From Planomonospora parontospora (GTDB taxonomy: Bacteria; Actinomycetota; Actinomycetes; Streptosporangiales; Streptosporangiaceae), in assembly GCA_014647935.1 (NCBI GenBank), contig BMQD01000019.1, positions 62,001-126,000 of the forward strand: a stretch of DNA of 64,000 nucleotides. Reading direction: 5' to 3'. A model generated the notes under the pieces. The model did not search any database. It saw nothing but the letters and a program-made list of their open reading frames with translations, and had not been told where the DNA came from. Numbering within the stretch: position 1 is the stretch's first letter; every line of letters begins with the position of its first letter. The position numbers and the translations under genes are program-made. Of this stretch, positions 18,182-26,094 are shown in pieces.

Positions 18182-19374
18182 CTGCTTCCCTTCAGCAGGG
18201 CGACGTCCCGGGCAAGTGTGGCGTGGATGTGGGTGATGAGCCGGTAGAGGTCGGGACAGTAGACCGAGGGCGCGAGGAACCCGGTGCCGGTGTTGTAGCG
18301 GTGCGCGTAGAGCCCGCCGCCGCAGACCCGGGCGAGGTCGCATTCGAGGCAGGTCTTCGCCAGAGCGAGCTCGCCGATCTGGCGGGCCGCTATGGCCGGG
18401 TGGGCGAGCACCTCGTCGAAGGAGTTCCGCAGGACGTGCATGCGGGTCGCGGTGGCGCCGTGGTAGCTGGACTTGAGGATGTCCGACTGCTCGATGCTGC
18501 CGTCCGTCTCGACGACTGCCATCCGCACCGGTGAGAGCCCGACCGTCTCGGTCCGCGAGGGCCGTCCGGTCAGCAGCCGCATGATCTCGGTGAACAGCCG
18601 GATCTCCGTCTCCTCGGCGGGGGCGCCGTACCAGCGGTCGAAGATCGGGATCAGCCAGTCGGCGTACGGCGTGGCGGCCGACTCCGGATCGCGGAAGGGC
18701 GGCGGCGCCGACCAGTTGCCGTGCGGGAGCAGGAAGTCGACGGCGGGCGGATCGAAGGCGAGCAACGCCTCGTAGGTGGCCACGGGGTCGTTCCGGACGT
18801 CGATCGTGCAGAGCAGGCCGCTGAAGAGGTGGTGGAAGCGGCCGAAGGCGAGCCCTCGGAGGGAGCGGGAGACCGCCTCGTGGCTCCCCCGCCCCCCGGC
18901 GAAGCGCCGGTGGCGGTCGTGGGCCTCCTCGTCGCCGTCCAGGCTCACGCCCACCCGGATCTCCAGGGCGTCGAACAGCCGCAGGAAGGCCTCGTCGAGC
19001 CGCACCCCGTTGGTCTGCACCGCGATGTGGGCCCGCGTCCCGACGTCGGCGGCCGCCGCTCTGATCACGTGCACGGCGTGGGAGATGAACTCCGATCCGG
19101 CCAGGAGCGGCTCCCCGCCGTGCAGGATCACCTCCACCTCGGCGAGGTCGTGGTCCAGCGCGTGCTCGGCGATGCGCAGCGCCGCGCGGTCGGCGATCGC
19201 CTCCGACATGCGGCGCGGCTGGGCCTTCCACGACTGGTCCGCCATCTCGTACATGTAGCAGTACGCGCAGGCCAGGTCGCAGCGACTGTGGATCTTCAGG
19301 ATGAACTGCTGGAAGGCCGACGGCCGCCATCCCGAAGCCAGCAATCCGTCCACGTCGAGCATTGCTGGAAACAT
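18178..19374 (-). CDS. fxsB: FxsB radical SAM/SPASM cyclophane synthase half (left arm)
   Basis: 398 residues from ATG 19374, which aligns with the right-arm start; a GTG at 19425 would add 17 residues. The [4Fe-4S] motif is Cys32-x3-Cys36-x2-Cys39 (CDLACAYC). HGGEPLLAG and SLDGDEEAHD are later strands of the radical SAM barrel, and a SPASM-type cysteine set is near 342, 345, 351 and 373 (VCGGGLYAHRY, then CPDLYRL). FxsB enzymes form a three-residue cyclophane on FxsA. Here the C-terminal HExxH part is a separate coupled gene. Parts of the coding DNA are almost identical to the other copy. Confidence 0.93.
   Translation of the reverse strand: MFPAMLDVDGLLASGWRPSAFQQFILKIHSRCDLACAYCYMYEMADQSWKAQPRRMSEAIADRAALRIAEHALDHDLAEVEVILHGGEPLLAGSEFISHAVHVIRAAAADVGTRAHIAVQTNGVRLDEAFLRLFDALEIRVGVSLDGDEEAHDRHRRFAGGRGSHEAVSRSLRGLAFGRFHHLFSGLLCTIDVRNDPVATYEALLAFDPPAVDFLLPHGNWSAPPPFRDPESAATPYADWLIPIFDRWYGAPAEETEIRLFTEIMRLLTGRPSRTETVGLSPVRMAVVETDGSIEQSDILKSSYHGATATRMHVLRNSFDEVLAHPAIAARQIGELALAKTCLECDLARVCGGGLYAHRYNTGTGFLAPSVYCPDLYRLITHIHATLARDVALLKGSR
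19241..19308 (-). repeat. left arm of a 68-bp near-perfect inverted repeat
   Basis: Encodes the radical SAM cysteine motif region of left-arm FxsB. Its reverse complement matches 19680-19747 at 67 of 68 positions, the one difference being a synonymous AGT/AGC serine codon. The two arms are separated by 371 bases that contain both starts. A further exact 44-bp match exists between 18707-18750 and 20235-20278. Confidence 0.9.
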
Positions 19375-19607
19375 GTTTTCGGGTGGCAGATTTTCGGTTT
19401 TGGGTTCTTTTGGCAACCGCGGCACACCTCTCTTGCGCCATTTACCATTTCGCCTGACTTCTGATCGATAGTCAAGATTTCAATCCGCGGGCGCCGGAAT
19501 CGTTACGGAGCGCGCACCCGCCGCCGACCGATTTCCCCCTGCGATACGGATGTCGTTCCCCTATCCTGCGCTACGTAATGTGGTCTCAACTCGGAGGCTG
19601 ATCAGCG
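19375..19607. promoter_or_regulatory. divergent promoter region at the axis of the mirrored locus
   Basis: 233 bases between the two fxsB starts, with AT-rich stretches at 19375-19420 and 19440-19480 in otherwise GC-rich DNA. On the reverse strand a TTGACT hexamer precedes AT-rich DNA upstream of left-arm fxsB. On the forward strand TACGTAAT lies before GGAGG and the GTG start at 19608. No clear operator palindrome was found, and no gene is visible inside. Confidence 0.5.
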
Positions 19608-22151
19608 GTGCACGAGTGGCCGTCGACCCTCGACGTCGGGGAACTGATGGCCGGAGGCTGGCGGCCGACTCCGTTCCGGCAGTTCATCCTGAAGATCCAC
19701 AGCCGCTGCGACCTGGCCTGCGCGTACTGCTACATGTACGAGATGGCCGACACCAGCTGGCGCGGCCGCCCGAAGCGGATGGCGCCGGAGACCTTCGCCG
19801 CCACGGCCGCGCGGATCGCAGAGCACACCCGCGCCCACGGTCTCGGTGAGATCGAGGTCGTCCTGCACGGCGGCGAGCCCCTGCTCGCCGGGCGGGAGGC
19901 CATCCGCGACCTCGTCACCCGGATCCGCTCCGCGGTCGGCGGCGGCACGCACGTCCGGGTCACGCTGCAGACCAACGCCACCCTGCTCGACCACGGCTAC
20001 CTCGACCTCTTCGACGAACTGGACGTACGCGTCGGGGTCAGCCTCGACGGCGACGAGGCGATGCACGACCGCAGCCGCCGGCGCGCGAACGGGCAGGGCA
20101 GCCACGCCGCGGTCGTGAAGGCCCTCGGCCTGCTCACCTCACCCGCCTACCGGCACCTCTTCGGCGGCCTGCTGTGCACCGTCGACCTCAGGAACGATCC
20201 GCTGGGCGCCTACGAGGCGCTTCTGGAGTTCGACCCGCCCGCCGTCGACTTCCTGCTCCCGCACGGCAACTGGTCGGCTCCTCCTCCGGGCCGCGATCCG
20301 CGGACGAGTGCCACGCCGTACGCCGACTGGTTGATCCCGGTCTTCGACCGCTGGTACCGCTCCCCCCGGCAGCCCACCCGGATCCGGCTGTTCGGTGAGA
20401 TCATCCATCTCCTCCTCGGCGGCGCGTCGGCGAGCGAGGCGGTGGGCCTGTCCCCCGCGGCCATGGTGGTGGTGGAGACCGACGGCGGCATCGAGCAGTC
20501 CGACTTCCTGAAGTCGGCCTACCAGGGGGCGCCCGAGACCGGACTGCACGTGGCGCGGGACTCCTTCGACGACGTCCTGCTCCTGCCCGCCGTCGCGGCC
20601 CGCCAGATCGGCGAGCTGGCCCTGTCCGCCGCCTGCCGCCGCTGTCCCGTCGGCCGGGTCTGCGGCGGCGGGCTGTACGCCCACCGCTACCGGGAGGGCC
20701 ACGGGTTCGCCAACCCCTCGGTCTACTGTCCCGACCTCCTCCGCCTCATCGAGCACGTCAAGCACACCGTCGAAGCCGACCTGTCGGCACGGATCCGAGC
20801 ACACCGTCGAGGCCGACCCGTCGGCACGGACCAAGGAACGCCCATGAAACTGCGCGAGCACCGCATCCCGGCCAAGATGTTCTCGGAGCTGGCCGCGGGC
20901 GGCGGCGGTGCCGGCGCGGTCGCCCAGCTCGCCGCCGCCCAGCGCAGCAAGCACGTGCTCCTCGTCCGCGGCGTGATGGAGACGGCGCGGGTCACCGGCC
21001 ATCCGCAGGCCGCCCTCGCCCGCCGTGCCTACGACCTGCTCGCCGTCATCCAGCGTGACCACCCCGGCGCCGTCGACGCGGTCCTGCGCCATCCGTCGGT
21101 GGGCGCCTGGTCCCGGCACACGGTCATGGCGCTCAGGGCCGGGGACGACCGGGCGACGCCGGCGCAGCTCGCGGCTCTCGCGGCCGCCGCGGCGATCCGG
21201 TCCGGCACGGTCTGCGAGATCGACGTGCCCGCGGCGGAGGGCGTGGTCACCCTGCCCTCACTGGGGCAGGCGGTCCTGTCCCCCACCGTCTCGGAGGCGA
21301 CGGTCCAGTGCTTCGCCGACGGCGCGGACATCATGGGCGGCAACCTCGCCGTGCGGGTCCCCCGCGACCCGGGGTCGGACGCCCCCGCCTGGAGGGGGCT
21401 GCGCAGCCTGTCGGCGGAGTCGGACGGCGCGCCGTTCCGCGTCGTCGTCGACGATCTCGACCCCTACCGCATGCCGGGTACGGCGAACATGGGCGGGCGG
21501 CTCACCCCCGCCGAGGCTGGGCGCTGGCAGGCGGGCCTGGACGGGGCGTGGAGCCTGCTCGTGCGCCACCACCGGGCCGTCGCCGAGGAGGTGGGCACCG
21601 CCATCTCGGTGCTCACCCCCCTGGCGGCTCCGCCCCAGGGGCAGTCGAGCGCCTCCTCCCGGGAGACCTTCGGCTGCGTGGCGCTGTCCACCCCGCCGGA
21701 CGCCATCACGTTCGCGGTCACCCTCACCCACGAGACGCAGCACGCCAAGCTCTCGGCCCTGCTCGACATCGTGCCCCTGACCGAGCCCGACGACGGCTCC
21801 CGCCACTACGCCCCCTGGCGGCCGGACCCCCGTCCCGTCCCGGGTCTGCTGCAGGGGGCCTACGCCTACGTGGGGGTGACCGGCTTCTGGCGGCGCCAGC
21901 GCCGCCTCGAGAGCGGTGCGGCCGCGCTGGAGGCCGGAGCGGAGTTCTCCCGGTGGTGCGAGGCCGCGCGCCTGGTCACCGCGACCCTGCTTAGCAGCGG
22001 GAGGCTGACCCCACCTGGAGAGGTCTTCGTCTCCACGATGGCGCGGCGCCTCGACCGGTGGTCGCGGGAACCGGTTCCGGCCGGAGCCCGCGCGCTCGGC
22101 CGCGAGCGCGCGGACCGGCACCGGGCCCTCTGGCTCGAGCGCAACGGCTGA
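19608..22151 (+). CDS. fxsB: FxsB fused radical SAM/SPASM plus HExxH protein (right arm)
   Basis: 847 residues. Radical SAM cysteines are Cys34, Cys38 and Cys41 (CDLACAYC); the SPASM region VCGGGLYAHRY...YCPDLL lies at about 345-380. A linker at about 385-412 precedes an internal Met that aligns with the start of the separate left-arm HExxH protein. HETQH is at 708-712, intact. GTG 19608 has GGAGG about ten bases upstream. The linker is encoded by a 37-bp imperfect tandem duplication; removing one unit restores a stop that overlaps the internal ATG as ATGA, as in the left arm. The protein should install the cyclophane on the right-arm FxsA. Confidence 0.95.
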   Translation: MHEWPSTLDVGELMAGGWRPTPFRQFILKIHSRCDLACAYCYMYEMADTSWRGRPKRMAPETFAATAARIAEHTRAHGLGEIEVVLHGGEPLLAGREAIRDLVTRIRSAVGGGTHVRVTLQTNATLLDHGYLDLFDELDVRVGVSLDGDEAMHDRSRRRANGQGSHAAVVKALGLLTSPAYRHLFGGLLCTVDLRNDPLGAYEALLEFDPPAVDFLLPHGNWSAPPPGRDPRTSATPYADWLIPVFDRWYRSPRQPTRIRLFGEIIHLLLGGASASEAVGLSPAAMVVVETDGGIEQSDFLKSAYQGAPETGLHVARDSFDDVLLLPAVAARQIGELALSAACRRCPVGRVCGGGLYAHRYREGHGFANPSVYCPDLLRLIEHVKHTVEADLSARIRAHRRGRPVGTDQGTPMKLREHRIPAKMFSELAAGGGGAGAVAQLAAAQRSKHVLLVRGVMETARVTGHPQAALARRAYDLLAVIQRDHPGAVDAVLRHPSVGAWSRHTVMALRAGDDRATPAQLAALAAAAAIRSGTVCEIDVPAAEGVVTLPSLGQAVLSPTVSEATVQCFADGADIMGGNLAVRVPRDPGSDAPAWRGLRSLSAESDGAPFRVVVDDLDPYRMPGTANMGGRLTPAEAGRWQAGLDGAWSLLVRHHRAVAEEVGTAISVLTPLAAPPQGQSSASSRETFGCVALSTPPDAITFAVTLTHETQHAKLSALLDIVPLTEPDDGSRHYAPWRPDPRPVPGLLQGAYAYVGVTGFWRRQRRLESGAAALEAGAEFSRWCEAARLVTATLLSSGRLTPPGEVFVSTMARRLDRWSREPVPAGARALGRERADRHRALWLERNG
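19680..19747 (+). repeat. right arm of a 68-bp near-perfect inverted repeat
   Basis: Matches the reverse complement of 19241-19308 with one synonymous difference. It covers the QFILKIHSRCDLACAYCYMY coding segment. The match is far closer than the overall similarity of the two genes, suggesting gene conversion or strong DNA-level constraint. Confidence 0.9.
20761..20834 (+). repeat. 37-bp imperfect tandem duplication at the FxsB fusion joint
   Basis: Unit one is 20761-20797 and unit two 20798-20834; over the first 35 positions they differ at three sites, all transitions. As 37 is not a multiple of three, the second unit is read in another frame. In the frame of unit one, unit two would end with codons for K-E-R-P and TGA at 20845-20847, overlapping ATG 20844. 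Confidence 0.88.
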
Positions 22152-22165
22152 CCCCCGGCCGGCGG

Positions 22166-24697
22166 TCAGAGGGCGGGCGGGTCGAAGTCGAAGTCGAGCC
22201 GCTCGCCCGCCCTCGCGACCCGCACGTCGGGGTGGTCCTCGCCCAGCACCCTGCGGTAGCGGTCGAAGGTGTCCGCCGCCAGGGCGCCAGCCTCCCCCTC
22301 CTCCCCCGCGGCGCGCAGGTCCACCACCAGGTTCGCCGCCGAGGCCAGCGTCAGCGGGTGGTCCTCACCCAGGAGGTTGCGCAGCCTGCCGAGCGTGTCC
22401 GCGCCGAACACCCTGGCCTCCTCCCCGTCCCCCAGGGTCGCCAGGTCGCTGACCAGGTTGATGGCGCAGGTGAGCGAGTAGTGGTGGTCACGGCCGAGCC
22501 GGCGGTCGAGGCCCTCGAGGGACTCCCGGTCGAGTCGGCAGGCCTCCTCGACGTCGCCGTTGACCCGCAGCAACAGGGCGCGGTTCATGTCGCAGCCGTA
22601 CCTGAAGGGGTGGTTCTCCCCGAAGATCCGCGGGTAGCGGCGGGCGGTGTCCCGCAGCAGCTCCAGCGCCTCGACGGTCCCTCCCATCGCGCGCAGCGTG
22701 TTGGCCATGCATAGGGCGGCCGCGAGCGTGTCGGGATGGTCGCGGCCGAAGACGCGCTCCACCCTCTCGAACGTCCGCTGCGCGATCTCGAAGGCCTCCT
22801 CGATGAGCCCGGCCCGGCGTTTGGCGATGGACAGGTCCTTGGCCGTTCGCAGGGTCCAGGGGTGGTCGGCGCCCAGTGCCTGGACCCCGAACTCGTAGGC
22901 GTCCTCTCCGAGGTCGCAGGCCTCGAAGTACTCGCCCCGGAGCCGCACGATCCGGGCCAGGCCGTTCCACGAGCTGAGCTCCTCGACCTTGCTGGAGTTC
23001 GGGCTGCGCCGCTGCTCGGTGAACGCCTCGTTCTGCAGGTCGAAGGCGCGCTCGTAGTCGCCGACCAGCAGGTAGTCGACGGCGAGGTTGTTCAGCGCCC
23101 GCAGCGTCCGGGAGCTCTTCGGGCCGAACTTCTCCCGGTGCCGGTGCAGGGACTCCCGGTCATGCTCGAGCGCGGCGGTGAAGTCGCCCCGCGTCCGGAA
23201 GTCGGCACCGTGGCTGTTGGTGAGCAGCAGGGTCTCCTCGTGCTCCGGTCCGAGGGACGTCCTCATCAACTGGAGGGTCCTCTGGTTGAGCGCGAAGGCC
23301 TCCGCGTAGTCGCCGAGCTCGCGCAGGACGATGCCGAGGTGCCGCTGCGCGGAGAGCACCCAGGGATCGGACTCCCCCGTGGCCCGCCATTCCTCCAGGA
23401 ACTCCTGCGCGAGGTCGCGGGCCGACGGGTAGTCGCCGGAGGAGTAGAGGTAGCGCACGGTGTCGAGGGCGAAGCGCCGCACGGCGGGGTCCGCCGCCGT
23501 CTTCACCTGCGCGGGAGTCACGTGGCCGAGCAGTTCGGCGTAGAGGGGCCAGTTCTCGGTGTCGTCGGGGCGGTCGGGCGCGGCCGCGGCGAGCAGCAGG
23601 TGCACCTCCTCCCGGAATCCCTGCCGGTTCTCCTCACCCACGTCCTCGCGCAGGAGCGCCTGGACCAGGCGGTGCACCTGGATGGTCCGGCTGCCCGAGT
23701 CGATGCGCACGAGGGCGTAGCGGCCCAGTTCACGGATCGCCTTGCTCAGCAGGATCGGGTTGGCCAGCAGCCTGCCCAGCCGCGACCGGGCCGTCCTCTC
23801 CTCGTCGAGCCTGCCGAACACGTCCCGGGGGATGGGCTCGGGCCCGAAGAAGGCGCAGCACCGCAGCAGCTCCACTGCCTCGGGCATCTTCGCCTCGAGC
23901 TGCGAGACCGACAGCGCCCAGGCGGCGGTCATGGAGAGCGGGTAGTCGGACGGCTTGTTGGCGTCGAGCAGTTGGGTCGTCTGCTCCTTCAGCAGCCGGA
24001 GGTACTCCTCCACCGACATGCCCGTCTCCGCGTGCAGGGCCCCCGCCTGCTCCAGCGCCAGGGGCAGGTCGCCGAGCTCCTGTGCCAGCCGGCTCGCGTC
24101 CTGGGGGTTGATGCCCTTGAGCACCCGCTTGCGCAGGAACTCGATGCTCTCCGTCCGGCTGAAGACGTCGACGGGAATGGTATCGACGACCCCCTGCCAG
24201 GCGTGGTTGCGCGAAGTGATCAGGACGTGTCCCGGGCCGCGCGGGACGATGTCGTTGATGTCCTCCGGCTGCTCGGCGTTGTCGAAGATGAGCAGCCACT
24301 TGGCGTACGGCTCGCCGCGGCGCAGCGCGTCCAGCACCGCCGCCGACGCGTCCTCGATGCCCGCCGCGCTGGAGGGCGGCAGGCCGAGGTGCGGCGCGAG
24401 GCCGGCCAGCGAGGAGCGCACCAGCATCGGCTGGTCCGCCGGGATCCACCAGACCAGGTCGTACTCGTGCCGGTAGCGGTAGGCGTACTCGATCGCGACG
24501 TGGGTCTTGCCGACGCCGCCGAAGCCGTGCAGGGCGTGCGGAACCACCGCCGTCACATCGGAGGTGACGCTGTCGTGCAGTTTGTCGAGCAGTTCACCGC
24601 GTCCGGTGAAGTTCTTATTCCTCTGTGGCACTTTGCCCCACACCAGAGGCTGACGTCCCAATGCTCCAGGGATATCCGAACCTGCAGAAATCGACAT
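22166..24697 (-). CDS. fxsT: FxsT: NB-ARC/TPR protein of the FxSxx-COOH system (right arm)
   Basis: 843 residues from ATG 24697, seven bases after GGAGG. It aligns end to end with the left-arm protein: VPQRNKNFTGRGELL at about 23-37, Walker A GFGGVGKT at the same positions 58-65, Walker B WLLIFDNAEQ, GPGHVLITSRN, winged-helix IQVHRLVQALLRE, then TPR units with LGxxHPxT turns and a common end DFDFDPP. This is a STAND-type ATPase with a TPR sensor array, cytoplasmic, no membrane segment. It converges on fxsB with 14 bases between stops and is divergent from fxsA, copying the left-arm geometry. Confidence 0.93.
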   Translation of the reverse strand: MSISAGSDIPGALGRQPLVWGKVPQRNKNFTGRGELLDKLHDSVTSDVTAVVPHALHGFGGVGKTHVAIEYAYRYRHEYDLVWWIPADQPMLVRSSLAGLAPHLGLPPSSAAGIEDASAAVLDALRRGEPYAKWLLIFDNAEQPEDINDIVPRGPGHVLITSRNHAWQGVVDTIPVDVFSRTESIEFLRKRVLKGINPQDASRLAQELGDLPLALEQAGALHAETGMSVEEYLRLLKEQTTQLLDANKPSDYPLSMTAAWALSVSQLEAKMPEAVELLRCCAFFGPEPIPRDVFGRLDEERTARSRLGRLLANPILLSKAIRELGRYALVRIDSGSRTIQVHRLVQALLREDVGEENRQGFREEVHLLLAAAAPDRPDDTENWPLYAELLGHVTPAQVKTAADPAVRRFALDTVRYLYSSGDYPSARDLAQEFLEEWRATGESDPWVLSAQRHLGIVLRELGDYAEAFALNQRTLQLMRTSLGPEHEETLLLTNSHGADFRTRGDFTAALEHDRESLHRHREKFGPKSSRTLRALNNLAVDYLLVGDYERAFDLQNEAFTEQRRSPNSSKVEELSSWNGLARIVRLRGEYFEACDLGEDAYEFGVQALGADHPWTLRTAKDLSIAKRRAGLIEEAFEIAQRTFERVERVFGRDHPDTLAAALCMANTLRAMGGTVEALELLRDTARRYPRIFGENHPFRYGCDMNRALLLRVNGDVEEACRLDRESLEGLDRRLGRDHHYSLTCAINLVSDLATLGDGEEARVFGADTLGRLRNLLGEDHPLTLASAANLVVDLRAAGEEGEAGALAADTFDRYRRVLGEDHPDVRVARAGERLDFDFDPPAL

Positions 24698-24967
24698 ACC
24701 ACAGCCTCCGCTCGCCCGGCCTGAGACCAGCCTAGGGATTCAGTCGGCGCAGATGCATACACGCCGAAGTCAGCGTCCCATGGCCGGCGCCCCGGTGCGA
24801 GGCCGTCCATACGGAACCATCGATCCCGCCAGGCCGTAAACAGCCTCCGCCCCGCGTTAGAAACGGCCGTCGGGCATGGAAGGATATGGATGTCACGGGA
24901 AGCGCGGACGGGCACGGACGCGCACCGGACCGTCATTGGCACCAGTACGTTGATGCAAGGAGTCCGC
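24698..24967. promoter_or_regulatory. divergent fxsT/fxsA promoter region (right arm)
   Basis: 270 bases holding both promoters. It contains GGAGG of fxsT at the left end and AAGGAG of fxsA at 24957-24962. I see no sequence clearly shared with the equivalent 14094-14280 region of the left arm, which implies separate regulation or faster divergence of control DNA. Confidence 0.45.
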
Positions 24968-25144
24968 GTGAGCGAAGAAGTTGCCGACAGCACAACCGAG
25001 TACGGCGCCGGCCTGATCGACGTGAGCGGACTCGACCTCCACGATCTCGACGAGATGGGCGAATCCAGTCTTGACCACGCATTGCGGCTCCTAGCCGACG
25101 ATGAGAACACCGGACCGGTGGCGGGATTCCAGTCGTCCATATAA
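24968..25144 (+). CDS. fxsA: FxsA RiPP precursor ending in canonical FxSxx-COOH
   Basis: 58 residues from GTG 24968, five bases after AAGGAG. The C terminus is GFQSSI, with Phe-Gln-Ser-Ser-Ile as the last five residues: an exact FxSxx-COOH motif. The central block LIDVSGLDLHDLDEMG is shared with the left-arm peptide and may be the FxsB recognition element. Known FxsB chemistry links the Phe ring to the Ser beta carbon to make a three-residue cyclophane. No double-glycine or signal peptide is present, so how or whether the product is released is unclear. SIR2 and STAND genes follow on the same strand. Confidence 0.92.
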   Translation: MSEEVADSTTEYGAGLIDVSGLDLHDLDEMGESSLDHALRLLADDENTGPVAGFQSSI

Positions 25145-25174
25145 AAGATCTTGACTTCGGCGCCATCTTTGTGG

Positions 25175-25187
25175 GACATAAAATGTC
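25175..25187. promoter_or_regulatory. short inverted repeat between fxsA and SIR2
   Basis: GACAT-AAA-ATGTC, in an AT-rich 78-base gap preceded by TTGACT at 25151-25156. It could be a weak internal promoter or operator setting the ratio of peptide to effector genes. Confidence 0.35.
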
Positions 25188-25222
25188 ACAGGGGGTCTTT
25201 TCCCAACACTCAGGGCGGCGCA

Positions 25223-26089
25223 GTGGACGATGCGGACTGGCAACGGCTGATAAACCAGCTCCGCAGGGGTGACTGCACGCCCTTCCTCGGCGCCGGTGCC
25301 TGCCGGACCCTTCCCACCGGCACCGCATTGAGCCGCGAATACGCCGCCCGTTACGGTTATCCTTTCGCCGACGCGCACAATCTCGCCCGCGTGATGCAGT
25401 ACGTCGAGGCGGTGGTGCGCGATCCGGTGGACCTCAAGGACGAGGTCTGCCGGCTCCTCCAGTCGCACGGGCGTCCGCTCCCCGGCGACCCCACCGATCC
25501 GCACGCACTGCTGGCCGGGTTCCCGCTCAGGGTGTTCCTCACCACCAACTACGACAACTTCCTGCACGAGGCGCTGCGGGCCGCGGGCAAGGAGCCGCGC
25601 AGCGCCGTCTCCCCCTGGTGGGACGCCAACCCGGCCGACGTCCCCGCGCTGCCGGAGCCCACGGCCGAGCGGCCCCTCGTCTACCACCTGCACGGGACCT
25701 GGTCGCATCCCGCCTCGCTGGTGCTGACCGAGGCCGACTACCTGTCCTACCTCGTGAACATGGTGGACGCCTCCGCGGGCGACGGCAGGCATCCGCTCCC
25801 CACGCCCGTCCTGGAGGCGATGACCCACCGGCCGCTGCTTTTCATCGGCTACAGCCTGCAGGACTGGACGTTCCGGGTGCTCTTCCACGGCCTGGCCCGG
25901 AGCACCCCGCGCAGCAACAAGCGCCGGCACGTGAGCGTGCAGCTGATGCCCGAGGTCAACGACTCGGCGGGCGACGCGGTGGACAAGGCCAAGCGCTACC
26001 TCGTCCACTACCTCAACGGCTGGAACATCTCGATCTTCCTCGGCACCGCGGCGGAGTTCTGCGAGGAGCTCCGCCGGAGAATGGGGTGA
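25223..26089 (+). CDS. SIR2-like domain protein (right arm)
   Basis: 288 residues from GTG 25223, chosen because VDDADWQRL aligns with MGDAEWERL of the left-arm protein. Motifs: glycine loop FLGAGACRTLPTG at 21-33, TTNYDNF at 107-113 with Asn109, HLHG at 155-158 and the closing FIGYSLQDWTFRVLFHGL. All residues expected for NAD binding and hydrolysis are kept. The SIR2_2 family includes bacterial antiphage NADases, so an NAD-cleaving role is reasonable but inferred. The gene follows fxsA by 78 bases and is read with the STAND gene five bases further on. Confidence 0.9.
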   Translation: MDDADWQRLINQLRRGDCTPFLGAGACRTLPTGTALSREYAARYGYPFADAHNLARVMQYVEAVVRDPVDLKDEVCRLLQSHGRPLPGDPTDPHALLAGFPLRVFLTTNYDNFLHEALRAAGKEPRSAVSPWWDANPADVPALPEPTAERPLVYHLHGTWSHPASLVLTEADYLSYLVNMVDASAGDGRHPLPTPVLEAMTHRPLLFIGYSLQDWTFRVLFHGLARSTPRSNKRRHVSVQLMPEVNDSAGDAVDKAKRYLVHYLNGWNISIFLGTAAEFCEELRRRMG

Positions 26090-26094
26090 GCGCC

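Noticed and set aside
16853-19441. An 862-codon open frame spanning both left-arm fxsB genes
   Set aside because: Its first 420 codons read the radical SAM gene in the wrong frame (Arg/Pro/Gly-rich, no motifs). The true genes are 18178-19374 and 16853-18181, coupled by ATGA.
14094-24967. A shared operator between the two fxsA/fxsT promoter regions
   Set aside because: Side-by-side reading of 14094-14280 and 24698-24967 showed no common palindrome or motif beyond ribosome sites.
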